Positions 7,305 to 16,382 of a DNA stretch of 64,000 bases are shown here, piece by piece. Position numbers and translations under genes: made by a program. The stretch is from Neorhodopirellula pilleata (GTDB lineage Bacteria; Planctomycetota; Planctomycetia; Pirellulales; Pirellulaceae): NCBI RefSeq assembly GCF_007859915.1, contig NZ_SJPM01000018.1, forward strand, positions 1-64,000, given 5' to 3'. The notes under the pieces are model-generated. The model saw only the letters and a list, made by a program, of their open reading frames with translations, was not told the origin of the DNA and searched no databases. Position 1 is the first letter of the stretch. Every line of letters begins with the position of its first letter.

Positions 7305-8000
7305 ATGCGACCGATCGTTCAGATATCACTCGACCTGACCAACATCGACGAGGCGTTGGAAACGGCCCACCTTGCGATGCGTGCCGGCGTGGATTGGCTT
7401 GAGGCTGGTACCCCGTTGATCCTTGCGGAAGGCCTGCACGGGGTACGCGCGTTGCGAGCCGCGTTTCCCCAGACGCCGATAGTGGCCGATCTGAAGACCA
7501 TGGACGGCGGGTACCTCGAGGCCGAGATGATGGCCAAGGCCGGCGCGACTCATGTGGTCGTGATGGCTCGCGCCCACGAGGAAACCATTCGCTGTGTCGT
7601 CAAGGCCGGTGCTGATTTTGGATGCCAGGTGATGGGCGACAACATGGTTTGCGAAGACATGGTCGCCGGCGCAAAGTGGCTTGAAGATCTCGGCTGTGAT
7701 TTCGTGATTCACCACATCGGTTACGACGAGCGTCGTGGGATCGCGGCGAGGGGCGAACGAATGCCAAGCCCGCTCGACCGACTTCGCGAAGTCGTCGAGG
7801 CGGTGAGAATCCCCGTTCAAGCCGTCGGTGGCCTCTCGCTCGAACAGGCGATCGAGTGTCCAAAGTACGGTGCTCCGCTCGTCGTCTTGGGGGCACCGCT
7901 GACGATCGATGCGGATGCTTTCAAAACAGCCGACGGAGACCTGGAAGCGTCGCTCCGAATGATCTGTGATGCCGTTCACGAACAAAAGGTAGGATCATGA
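7305..8000 (+). CDS. 3-hexulose-6-phosphate synthase / keto-gulonate-phosphate decarboxylase-like enzyme (231 aa)
   Basis: Cytoplasmic TIM-barrel enzyme of the orotidine-monophosphate decarboxylase suprafamily. The catalytic D-x-K-x-x-D motif is present as VADLKTMDGG (about residues 64-73), preceded by GVDWLEAGTPLI and followed by GATHVVVMA and AVGGLS. This group either condenses or cleaves hexulose phosphates (ribulose-5-phosphate plus formaldehyde) or decarboxylates 3-keto-gulonate 6-phosphate; sequence reading alone does not decide which. Its stop overlaps the start of the alcohol dehydrogenase gene (ATGA at 7997-8000), so the two are translationally coupled. Confidence 0.8.
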   Translation: MRPIVQISLDLTNIDEALETAHLAMRAGVDWLEAGTPLILAEGLHGVRALRAAFPQTPIVADLKTMDGGYLEAEMMAKAGATHVVVMARAHEETIRCVVKAGADFGCQVMGDNMVCEDMVAGAKWLEDLGCDFVIHHIGYDERRGIAARGERMPSPLDRLREVVEAVRIPVQAVGGLSLEQAIECPKYGAPLVVLGAPLTIDADAFKTADGDLEASLRMICDAVHEQKVGS

Positions 8001-9025
8001 AATCAGCCGCGGTTGTTAACTTCGCGCCCGAGAAAGGATGCGTCGAGATTCGCGAGATCGAGAAGCCAACCATCGGCCCCGACGACGTCTTGCTGGAAGT
8101 TGCCAATGTGGGTGTCTGCGGCAGCGACTTACATCAATGGACGGCGGATCATTCTTGGCCGGTCAACTATCCCGTTGTACTCGGACACGAGTTCGGTGGA
8201 CACGTCGTTCAGACGGGGTCTGCGGTCGAAGGATGGGCGGAAGGAGATCGCGTGGTTAGCGAGACGGCTGCCATCATTGACCAATGCAATCCGATGTCGC
8301 GTCGTGGCCTGTATAACCTGGACCCCACTCGCAAAGGATTCGGCTACGGCGTCGATGGTGCAATGACGAAGTACGTCCGGGTCCCGTCGCGCATCTTGCA
8401 CTTGGTCCCTGATACTCTTCCGTTCGAACATGCGTGTCTGACTGAGCCTTGCTGCGTGGCCTACAACGCGGTGGTTCGCAATGCAAGGATCGAACCGGGT
8501 GACCGAGTCGTCGTTCTCGGTCCGGGAACGATTGGCATCCTATGCGCGGCGATGGCTCGTTTATGCGGAGCCCAGGTGGCACTGGTTGGTTTGGAATCGG
8601 ATCGGCATCGTTTGGCGATTGCCAGCGACCATTACGGATGCGAACAAATCGTGGGCGATCCGATCGATTGGGCACGCCAGCGAGACGGGCTTGGATGCGA
8701 CGGTGTAATCGATGCGGCTGGTGCCAGCGTGACGCTGAAGATCGCCATGGACATCGTCCGTCCCGCCGGATGGATCAGCAAGGTCGGTTGGGGACCGCAA
8801 CCTCTGAATTTTAATCTCGACCCGTTGGTCCAGAAAAATGTCACACTCCAGGGAAGCTTCAGTCATAATTGGCCGATCTGGGAACGGGTGTTGGCCCTGC
8901 TGGCAGGTGGCCAGCTCAACGTCCAGCCGATCATTGGCGGTGTCTGGCCGATCGATCAGTGGCACGATGCGTTTAAGAAAATGCACAAGGGCGATGTGGT
9001 TAAGTCCGTCCTGAAGCCGTTGTAA
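7997..9025 (+). CDS. Zinc-containing alcohol/polyol dehydrogenase, MDR family (342 aa)
   Basis: Medium-chain dehydrogenase that would oxidise a polyol or sugar with NAD(P). Catalytic zinc ligands appear as GVCGSDLHQW and VVLGHEFGG; the Rossmann motif is VVVLGPGTIGIL at about residues 168-179. The structural-zinc loop is degenerate: where relatives have four cysteines, this protein has DQCNPMSRRGLYNL with a single cysteine. It is coupled by an ATGA overlap to the hexulose-phosphate-synthase-like gene, which suggests the ketose it makes or consumes feeds that enzyme. The family is secure; substrate unknown. Confidence 0.85.
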   Translation: MKSAAVVNFAPEKGCVEIREIEKPTIGPDDVLLEVANVGVCGSDLHQWTADHSWPVNYPVVLGHEFGGHVVQTGSAVEGWAEGDRVVSETAAIIDQCNPMSRRGLYNLDPTRKGFGYGVDGAMTKYVRVPSRILHLVPDTLPFEHACLTEPCCVAYNAVVRNARIEPGDRVVVLGPGTIGILCAAMARLCGAQVALVGLESDRHRLAIASDHYGCEQIVGDPIDWARQRDGLGCDGVIDAAGASVTLKIAMDIVRPAGWISKVGWGPQPLNFNLDPLVQKNVTLQGSFSHNWPIWERVLALLAGGQLNVQPIIGGVWPIDQWHDAFKKMHKGDVVKSVLKPL

Positions 9026-9102
9026 ACATTGATCTATCGCGTCTTTTCCAGATTCAACCATTTAACGTTTTCTTTATTTAATACCGTATTAGGAAGTCAT
9101 TG

Positions 9103-10614
9103 ATGATTCGTCGTTTTTCTCGGGCTGGATTGTTTCTTTCGATCGCCTTGGCTAGCCAAATGGCGATTGCAGATGTCACTCTCCCTAACATCTTCAGCAA
9201 CTCGATGGTCCTGCAACGTGACCATTCCAACAAAATTTGGGGGAAGGGGGAGCCCGGTGAATCCATCACTGTGACCATCGATTCTCAGAAACATTCCACG
9301 TCGGCAGATGACGCGGGTCAGTGGAGTGTGTCGCTCGATCCGATGGAGGTTGGCGAACCGAAAGAACTAGTCGTTCAAGGCAAAAATGAGATCCGATTGA
9401 CCGACGTTCTTGTGGGTGAAGTTTGGATTTGTTCGGGACAATCGAACATGCAATGGTCGGTTTCCGCCTCGAATAACTTCGCACTCGAGCAAGCCGCCGC
9501 AGGCCATCCGAATATTCGAATGATCAACTTTCCACAGGTCGGAACACAAGATCCCATTTGGTCGCACAACGATCGAAAATGGATGGTATGTAGCCCACAA
9601 ACCGTTGGCGGTTTTTCAGCGGTTGGCTACTTCTTTGCGCGGCAACTCAACCAAACGTTGAATGTGCCGATCGGCATGATCAACAACGCCTGGGGCGGAT
9701 CCGCATGTGAAGCATGGATCAATCGCGATACGCTCGCTGCCGACGAGCAATTCAAGCCGTTGATGGAGCGTTGGTCCAACAGTGAAAGCCGTTTTGCTGA
9801 TCTATCAGCTAAAACAGATCGTAATGAAAACGAAGAGAAGGAGTTCAAGAATCTTGGCAATCAAATGCGTGGCAACAGTCGGCCTGGCAACATTTACAAC
9901 GGCGTATTGAAATCGCATTTGGGCTACGGAATTCGCGGTGCGATTTGGTATCAAGGTGAATCCAACGCCGGCCGAGCGTACCAGTATCGCGAATTGTTTC
10001 CGCTGATGATTGATTCGTGGCGTAAAGAATGGGGGCAAGGCGACTTCCCTTTCTATTGGGTTCAACTCGCCGACTTCATGGGCGAAAAGTCCGAACCGGC
10101 TGAAAGCGCCTGGGCCGAACTTCGCGAAGCGCAAACGATGACGATGGAGAAGCTTCCGCACACCGGCCAGGCGGTCATCATTGACATTGGCGAAGGAAAA
10201 GACATCCACCCTCGCAACAAAGTGGACGTGGGAATGCGTCTGGCCCGCTGGGCACTTGCCAATGAATACGGGCTTTCGATCCCGTTTCGTAGCCCGCAAT
10301 ACAAGTCGATGGAGGTAACGGGCAACAAAGTCGTTTTGTCGTTTGATCACATCGGCAACGGATGGCGTCCGTTCGATGTCAACGAGTTGCGAGGCTTCAC
10401 GATCGCCGGTGAAGACCATCAATTCGTCAATGCCAAGGCGACTGCCTTGCCAGACGGTCGCGTCGAAGTCTCGGCCGATGCAGTGCAGAGTCCTGCGGCC
10501 GTGCGTTATGGTTGGGCGGACAACCCGATCGTTAACCTATACAACAAAGACGATCTACCGCTGACACCATTCCGCACCGATGACTGGCCTGGCGTCACGA
10601 TCAATTCAAAGTAA
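9103..10614 (+). CDS. Sialate O-acetylesterase-like secreted esterase (SASA domain, 503 aa)
   Basis: Secreted SGNH-type esterase resembling 9-O-acetylesterases, which remove acetyl groups from sialic acid or other glycans. A signal peptide ends at QMAIADV. The nucleophile block is WICSGQSNMQWS (serine in GQSNM), GAIWYQGESNA is the second conserved block, and KDIHPRNK carries the aspartate-histidine pair. The N-terminal beta domain (LPNIFSNSMVLQRD) and length match the family. The ATG at 9103 is preceded by AGGAAG at 9091-9096. Placement between sugar enzymes and another esterase supports glycan deacetylation. Confidence 0.9.
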   Translation: MIRRFSRAGLFLSIALASQMAIADVTLPNIFSNSMVLQRDHSNKIWGKGEPGESITVTIDSQKHSTSADDAGQWSVSLDPMEVGEPKELVVQGKNEIRLTDVLVGEVWICSGQSNMQWSVSASNNFALEQAAAGHPNIRMINFPQVGTQDPIWSHNDRKWMVCSPQTVGGFSAVGYFFARQLNQTLNVPIGMINNAWGGSACEAWINRDTLAADEQFKPLMERWSNSESRFADLSAKTDRNENEEKEFKNLGNQMRGNSRPGNIYNGVLKSHLGYGIRGAIWYQGESNAGRAYQYRELFPLMIDSWRKEWGQGDFPFYWVQLADFMGEKSEPAESAWAELREAQTMTMEKLPHTGQAVIIDIGEGKDIHPRNKVDVGMRLARWALANEYGLSIPFRSPQYKSMEVTGNKVVLSFDHIGNGWRPFDVNELRGFTIAGEDHQFVNAKATALPDGRVEVSADAVQSPAAVRYGWADNPIVNLYNKDDLPLTPFRTDDWPGVTINSK

Positions 10615-10639
10615 TTAGCAGTCCTTCAACGAATCTTCT

Positions 10640-11764
10640 ATGATCAAAACGTATCACCTGTTGTTCGCTTCCGTAGTCGTGATCTTCATCACGCCAATCG
10701 GGCAAGCGAACGCCGAACCGCATGCGCGTCCATTCGATGCCGCCGGTTCACCGCCGTTCGTTCGACTCGACGACGGGCCCGGCATGAATCCGCCGCTCGA
10801 TGCCAATGGTAATTTTCTCGTCGGTCCGGAGTACTTGCCGGCTCCAGAACTCTCTGTCGTCGCTGGTGTTCCGAAGGGCCGTATTGAGCAGTTCACGATC
10901 GATTCGAAGGACACCGAGCTCTTCAATCCAGGAATTGCTCGCGAAGTCTTCGGTACCATTGATCCCAACAATCCCAAGACCTTGATCGTCGATACGCATG
11001 AGATCGACTACACGCGTCAGATCACCGTTTACGTGCCTGCGCAGTATGTGCCCGGCGGAGAGGCTCCTTTCATGGTCTGTCACGATGGTCCCAAAGGACG
11101 TCCCGACATGACGCTTCCTCGCATCCTGGACAACCTGATCGCTCAAGGTCGCGTTCCGCCACTGATTGCCATCATGGTCGCCAACGGCGGTGGCGATGCG
11201 CAGGGTCACCAGCGGGGGAAAGAGTACGACACGATGTCCAGCATGCTTGCCGATTACATCGAAGCTGAGGTACTACCAAGGGTCGAAAAACAATGTAACG
11301 TCAAGCTAACCAAAGACCCCGACGGTCGTGCCACGATGGGGAACAGCTCAGGCGGATCAGCCGCATTGATCATGGCTTGGTATCGCACGGATTTGTATCA
11401 TCGCGTGCTGACAACATCGGGCACGTTCGTGAACCAGCAGTGGCCCTTCAATCCCGAGACGCCCGACGGAGCCTGGGGCTTCCACAACAAGCTGATCCCT
11501 GAAACACCCAAAAAGCCCATTCGATTGTTCATGGCCGTTGGAGACCGTGATAACTACAACCCGAACGTGATGCGTGACGGCATGCACGACTGGGTCGAGG
11601 CCAACCATCGCATGGCAAAGGTGCTCCAAGCCAAAGGTTATGAGTATCAATATCTGTATTGTCAAAACTCCGGCCACGGAGTGCGAAACGCGAAAGAACA
11701 GTTCCTACCTCACGCGATCGAATGGGTATGGCACGGTTACCAAGCGAAGTCGAGTTCGCAATAA
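10640..11764 (+). CDS. Secreted esterase, enterochelin/feruloyl-esterase-like alpha/beta hydrolase (374 aa)
   Basis: Secreted serine hydrolase of the esterase-D-like group that includes feruloyl and acetyl-xylan esterases. A signal peptide ends at GQANAEP. The nucleophile is in MGNSSGGSAAL (G-x-S-x-G), MVANGGGDA and VYVPAQYVPGGEAPFMV mark the family core, and the histidine lies in NSGHGVRNAKEQ near the C terminus. It lies 25 bases after the sialate-O-acetylesterase-like gene in the same direction, so the two are probably co-transcribed. Its substrate is likely an ester decoration on a polysaccharide (inference). Confidence 0.85.
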   Translation: MIKTYHLLFASVVVIFITPIGQANAEPHARPFDAAGSPPFVRLDDGPGMNPPLDANGNFLVGPEYLPAPELSVVAGVPKGRIEQFTIDSKDTELFNPGIAREVFGTIDPNNPKTLIVDTHEIDYTRQITVYVPAQYVPGGEAPFMVCHDGPKGRPDMTLPRILDNLIAQGRVPPLIAIMVANGGGDAQGHQRGKEYDTMSSMLADYIEAEVLPRVEKQCNVKLTKDPDGRATMGNSSGGSAALIMAWYRTDLYHRVLTTSGTFVNQQWPFNPETPDGAWGFHNKLIPETPKKPIRLFMAVGDRDNYNPNVMRDGMHDWVEANHRMAKVLQAKGYEYQYLYCQNSGHGVRNAKEQFLPHAIEWVWHGYQAKSSSQ

Positions 11765-11838
11765 TGACTTCGTGTCAGTTCCAGCTCCTCGTGGTGAGTC
11801 CGGATAGAAAATAGCGGTTAGCGAAGCCAGCTGACGGC

Positions 11839-12035
11839 GCTAGCGGGCTATTGATTTTGTCTGCATTTCAATCCCTCGCTGACCGGCGTGTTGATTGAGT
11901 GCACGTTTGGGAGTTTTCGTTTAACGGCAAGCCGCAGGCGCCTGCGTTTTCAAACCCCGTCGCCTGCGGCTTGCCGTTAAACGATTAAATCAACAGACCT
12001 TGACGCATCGGGTTACGATCTAATCAACAGTCCCC
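11839..12035. repeat. Composite palindrome: degraded family A element with a different hairpin inside
   Basis: Fragments of family A (GCTAGCGGGCTATTGATT, AATCCCTCGCT, ATCGGGTTACGATC, AATCAACAG) surround a separate perfect hairpin whose 23-base arms lie at 11918-11940 and 11961-11983 (core AACGGCAAGCCGCAGGCG). That hairpin is itself framed by GTGTTGATT and AATCAACA. The element fills the gap between the esterase and the ThuA/cytochrome gene; only about 75 bases remain for a promoter. Confidence 0.75.
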
Positions 12036-12111
12036 CGCGCGTTCGGGTTCCCCTAAACCTAAGAATTGACACACCACTAGTTTTAATTTTCCTTGAGGCT
12101 TAGTCGTTTTG

Positions 12112-15100
12112 ATGTTTCGCTGGACCCTGCTGACCTGTCTGCTCCTTGCCGCTTCTTGTCTTTCAGAGATCGGTCTTGCCGATGAAACTCGTCCACTTCG
12201 GGCGTTGCTGATCGCGGGTGGTTGTTGCCACGACTACGCGAACCAGCAAGACGCGATCCGCAAAGGGATTGAGGCTCGCGCGAACATTCGTGTCGATGTT
12301 TATTGGACGGACAATTCGACGACGGCACCAGTGCTGCCGCTGTACTCGAAGTTGAATTGGGCGGAAGACTACGACGTCATCATTCACGATGAGTGTGCGG
12401 CCGACATCAAGGACCCAGCGATCGTGAACCGAATCGTTCAAGTCCATCAGAAGTTGCCGGCCGTTCATCTGCACTGCGCCATGCACAGTTTTCGTACCGG
12501 GACCGACGCTTGGTTCAAACACCTGGGACTGCAATCAAGCGGGCACGGACCGCAAGAACCGATCGCGATCAGCTTTGTTGACACCAATCACCCCATCACG
12601 AACACGCTCGAGGACTGGACGACGATCCGCGAAGAGCTTTACAACAACGTCAAAGTTTTCGACGCGCACCCACTCGCTATCGGCAAGCAAGAGATCCCCG
12701 GTGACAACCGGCGAGTCGAACAAGCTATCGTGGCTTGGACCAATGAATCCGCAGGCGCTCGTAGTTTTAGTACCACGATCGGGCATAACACCGAAACCGT
12801 ACGTGACCCTCGTTATTTAGATCTGATCACCCGCGGACTACTTTGGTCATGTGGAAAGTTAACGCCGGAGTATTTGCGACCCTTCCAAGGCGAGGGCGAA
12901 GTTACCTTCATCGACAAAGACAAGTACAAGCCGATCGATCCGATGGACCTCGGTGAAACGCCCGCCGATGCAACTTTTACGAAGGTCACCGCATCGAGCA
13001 CCCAGAGCGGCCATCCTCCGTATCATGCGATCGACCAAAGTCGACAAACGCGGTGGTGTGCCGACGGTGGCAGCTATCCCCAATGGCTGCAATTTGAATT
13101 CGAGCAACCGCATGTGCTCACCGAGATTGCGATCGATTGGGAATCCCGAAACGCCGCCTATCAGTATCAAGTGGAAGGATCCGTTGACGCCACGACATGG
13201 ATTACGTTGCTCGACAAGACAAAAAATTCAAGCGGCAACCAGGACGCGGATTCACTGGCAAACCAGACCGCCGTCAAGTACATCCGCATTACCGGGGTTG
13301 GCAGCCACGCCGGATGGTGCAGTTTGTGGAACGTTCAACTCAAGGGCGAGGGAATTGGCACGCTATGGCCGGCAGACCCGAAAGCCGACGGAGCGTTCGT
13401 CCCGGTCAAGAGCGATCCATACGTCGATCGCGGCAATGTCCCTCCACGAATCGAGAGTCGATCTCCCGACGAGGAAGCTCAGATCCTGCGTGATGTGACA
13501 GTCCCCGAAGGATTTGACGTGACTGTTTTTGCCGCCCCGCCGGCGGTGAACTATCCAGTGTTCGTTGCGGCGGCGACCGATGGCACCGTCTACGTAAGTT
13601 CGGACGGCAACGGTTCGCTCGGCCGAGATCCTCAACGGGGCCGCGTGATTCGATTGAGGGATACAGACGGTGACGGAAGAGCGGACGAAACGAAGGTGTT
13701 TTGCGAGATCGACTCACCCCGAGGATTGGTTTGGGATCACGATCGCCTGTATCTCATGCATCCGCCCAATTTGAGCGCGTTCATTGACCATGATGGCGAC
13801 GGAGTGGCCGATGAGCAAAAGACGCTCGTGAAAAATCTCGCGTTCGGCTACAACAAGCGGCCCGCCGATCACACGACCAACGGCGTCAGCCTTGGGGTCG
13901 ATGGTTGGCTCTATATCGCCGGCGGTGATTTTGGCTTCATCGACGCCGAGGGAACCGACGGACGAAAGTTAACTCATCGCGGCGGTGGCGTGATCCGAGT
14001 CCGCCCCGACGGAACCGGTTTGGAAGTTTACTCGACCGGGACGCGTAACATCCTCGAGGTCGCGATCAGCCCCACGATGGATATGTTCACTCGCGATAAC
14101 ACCAACGACGGTGGCGGATGGGACGTTCGGCTGCATCACTTCACGGGGATGGATGACCACGGCTATCCTCGTCTCTACAAGAACTTCAACGACGAATGTG
14201 TGCAACCGCTGGCCGACTACGGTGGCGGTTCCGGGTGCGGTGCGGTCTACATCGACGAGCCGGGATTTGGCGATTGGAATGGTGCTCCCTTCACGGCCGA
14301 CTGGGGCACCGGATCGCTCTATCGTCATACGGTCGCCCCCGTCGGTGCAACCTACCAAGAGACCGAATCGCCGAAGTCGTTCATTAAGATGACACGCCCC
14401 ACCGATGCGGACGTCGATGGGAACAGCCGAGTGTATTGTGCCAGTTGGCGTGGTGCGACGTTCAATTGGGCTGGACCGGATGTCGGCTACATCGTTTGCG
14501 TCAAGCCGAAGTCGTTCCAGCCGGCTCCGATGCCGAACTTTGCATCGGCGACTGATCAAGAACTCATCAATGTGCTGGAATCACCGAGCTATCGCCGTCG
14601 AGTGGAAGCCCAACGCGAATTAATCCGGCGTGGCAATTCGGCGTGGAAGCAGCTGCTCGAAGCAGGCGTTGCATCTCGCAGCCCGTTGCGAAACTTGCTC
14701 GATCAACTTCAATCGGATGCGACCGATCAACAATGCATTGAAGCGATGTCGAGTGAAGATCCAGTCGTCGTTCACACGGCGGTCCGTTGTCTCGCCAAAC
14801 GCAATGCATCGACAGCCTGCATGCAAGCAATCGACGACGGCACGCAGCCGTCAAAACTAATTCTCCGTGCCCTCGCAATGATGCACCAGCCCGAAGTCGT
14901 CGATGGCTTGATCCAACGGCTGCCTCGAGCCCAACCTGTTTTACAGCGAGAGATTCTCGTGGCACTTTGTCGGCTCTATCACACCGAAGGCCCTTGGAAG
15001 GGTGATTCTTGGGGGACACGACCTGACACGCGCGGCCCGTACTACCAACCGGAACCATGGAGCGAAACGAATCGAATCGCGAGCATCCTGAAAGCCGCAC

Positions 15101-16275
15101 TCGATTCGGCAAGTCCCAGCGATGCAGCAGACCTGCTGCAAGCCATGCATCGCAATCGAATCCATTCCGACGAAGCACGCGACCAAATGCTGCAACTCGC
15201 GATGTCGAACGATGAACTACTCGCCGCAGCGGTTTCGCAATTAGCGTCAGCGGACGACATCCCGCAAAACGGAGTCGCCCTACTCATGAAAGCAGCCACC
15301 AAGAATGACATCAATCCGGTAGTTCTCGTTGACGCGATGGCCGCATTGGCGAAACTCAATGTCCCGGAGGCATCGACCGGAATGCTTGCGGCACTCTCAA
15401 CGCTCGACCGGTCACGCAGCGCCGGCAATGAGCAGAACAAAGCTCGCGAGATATTTTTGCGTTCCGTTCATTTGGAATCGCTCCTACCGATCTACCAAGA
15501 GGTCGCCGCCAAAGATGTTTCCAACCAAGGTTTCTGGGCCGACATTGCGTTACTGACCGTCGCGACCAAGCCGAATGCCAGCCCCGAGCCCGCCGAGGCG
15601 GCGAAAGCGGCGATCGAGAAAGCATGGCAAGATGCCAAACGGCGGGGGCGATTAATGCAAGCGGCAGCCCGAGTCGACAACCATTATCTGGACCAGAAAA
15701 TACTGGCCGCTCGTGACGACCAAGACCCGGCGATCGCTGAGATTGCCAATTCCACGATAGCCAAGATGAAGATTCAATCGCAGGTGACCGACGACACTCC
15801 CAAGATCGGTTCATTGTCACCCGCCGATGCGGTCGGACAGGTGGTCGCGATGAAGGGGGACGTGTCACTGGGCAAACAAATCTTCACCAAGGCGAACTGC
15901 GTTTCCTGCCATACGGTCAGCCAGGACGAAGCCCAAAAGGGACCGTATCTGGGGAACATCGCGAAAACGTACAAGCGGCCTGATCTAGCCGTCGCTATCT
16001 TGGATCCCAGCAAAACGATTGCTCAGGGTTTCGCTACCAACACAATCCTAACGATCGACGGGAACGTATTGACAGGGTTTGTCACGTTGGAGGAGAGCGA
16101 CCAAGTGACCTTGCGTGATCAACAGGCGAAAGAACACACGATCAGCAAAGACGAGATCGAAGACAGAATCACGTCCGCGATTTCGGTAATGCCGACCGGC
16201 GTGATGAACGAATACAGCACGCACGAACTCGCATCATTGCTCGACTACCTTGAGTCACTCAGCCAAGTTCAGTAG
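12112..16275 (+). CDS. Giant secreted ThuA / discoidin / PVC-type dehydrogenase propeller / HEAT / cytochrome c protein (1387 aa)
   Basis: Multidomain secreted protein of a planctomycete type. After a signal peptide (ends SEIGLADET) come a ThuA-like domain (RALLIAGGCCHDY, about 30-260), a discoidin/F5-8C carbohydrate-binding-like domain (ASSTQSGHPPYHAIDQS...WLQFEFEQP, about 295-420), a membrane-bound-dehydrogenase type beta-propeller (VPEGFDVTVFAAPP to about 800, with calcium-like DTDGDGRADE and DHDGDGVADE loops), a helical HEAT-like region, and a C-terminal cytochrome c domain with haem motif CVSCH near residue 1265. It is thought that such proteins oxidise sugars and pass electrons on through the haem. 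ATG at 12112 is chosen over the TTG three bases upstream. Confidence 0.9.
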   Translation: MFRWTLLTCLLLAASCLSEIGLADETRPLRALLIAGGCCHDYANQQDAIRKGIEARANIRVDVYWTDNSTTAPVLPLYSKLNWAEDYDVIIHDECAADIKDPAIVNRIVQVHQKLPAVHLHCAMHSFRTGTDAWFKHLGLQSSGHGPQEPIAISFVDTNHPITNTLEDWTTIREELYNNVKVFDAHPLAIGKQEIPGDNRRVEQAIVAWTNESAGARSFSTTIGHNTETVRDPRYLDLITRGLLWSCGKLTPEYLRPFQGEGEVTFIDKDKYKPIDPMDLGETPADATFTKVTASSTQSGHPPYHAIDQSRQTRWCADGGSYPQWLQFEFEQPHVLTEIAIDWESRNAAYQYQVEGSVDATTWITLLDKTKNSSGNQDADSLANQTAVKYIRITGVGSHAGWCSLWNVQLKGEGIGTLWPADPKADGAFVPVKSDPYVDRGNVPPRIESRSPDEEAQILRDVTVPEGFDVTVFAAPPAVNYPVFVAAATDGTVYVSSDGNGSLGRDPQRGRVIRLRDTDGDGRADETKVFCEIDSPRGLVWDHDRLYLMHPPNLSAFIDHDGDGVADEQKTLVKNLAFGYNKRPADHTTNGVSLGVDGWLYIAGGDFGFIDAEGTDGRKLTHRGGGVIRVRPDGTGLEVYSTGTRNILEVAISPTMDMFTRDNTNDGGGWDVRLHHFTGMDDHGYPRLYKNFNDECVQPLADYGGGSGCGAVYIDEPGFGDWNGAPFTADWGTGSLYRHTVAPVGATYQETESPKSFIKMTRPTDADVDGNSRVYCASWRGATFNWAGPDVGYIVCVKPKSFQPAPMPNFASATDQELINVLESPSYRRRVEAQRELIRRGNSAWKQLLEAGVASRSPLRNLLDQLQSDATDQQCIEAMSSEDPVVVHTAVRCLAKRNASTACMQAIDDGTQPSKLILRALAMMHQPEVVDGLIQRLPRAQPVLQREILVALCRLYHTEGPWKGDSWGTRPDTRGPYYQPEPWSETNRIASILKAALDSASPSDAADLLQAMHRNRIHSDEARDQMLQLAMSNDELLAAAVSQLASADDIPQNGVALLMKAATKNDINPVVLVDAMAALAKLNVPEASTGMLAALSTLDRSRSAGNEQNKAREIFLRSVHLESLLPIYQEVAAKDVSNQGFWADIALLTVATKPNASPEPAEAAKAAIEKAWQDAKRRGRLMQAAARVDNHYLDQKILAARDDQDPAIAEIANSTIAKMKIQSQVTDDTPKIGSLSPADAVGQVVAMKGDVSLGKQIFTKANCVSCHTVSQDEAQKGPYLGNIAKTYKRPDLAVAILDPSKTIAQGFATNTILTIDGNVLTGFVTLEESDQVTLRDQQAKEHTISKDEIEDRITSAISVMPTGVMNEYSTHELASLLDYLESLSQVQ

Positions 16276-16280
16276 TTGTA

Positions 16281-16382
16281 AGACGTGTCCGATAAGGGGT
16301 CTGACCTTTTGGAGGCGAGTCGATATTCGTTACTTTCATGGTATCGCCGGACAGGGTCAGACCCCTCTTCGGAAAGGCTCTA
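16281..16382. repeat. GGGGTCTGACC repeat family B, full copy
   Basis: The arms GTCCGATAAGGGGTCTGACC and GGGTCAGACCCCTCTTCGGA are imperfect reverse complements separated by about 45 bases. It fills the gap between two convergent genes, and its right end supplies the TAG stop (16382-16380) of the RND permease. A near-identical copy lies at 53332-53433 and a half copy at 5490-5529. Confidence 0.8.

Noticed and set aside
7326-7985. 219-codon minus-strand frame opposite the hexulose-phosphate-synthase-like gene
   Set aside because: The sense frame has catalytic motifs and couples to the next gene; the antisense has none.
6318-12035. Palindromic repeats considered as simple terminators
   Set aside because: They lack T runs after the stems, are much longer than terminators and recur with conserved outer arms, so repeat elements fit better.
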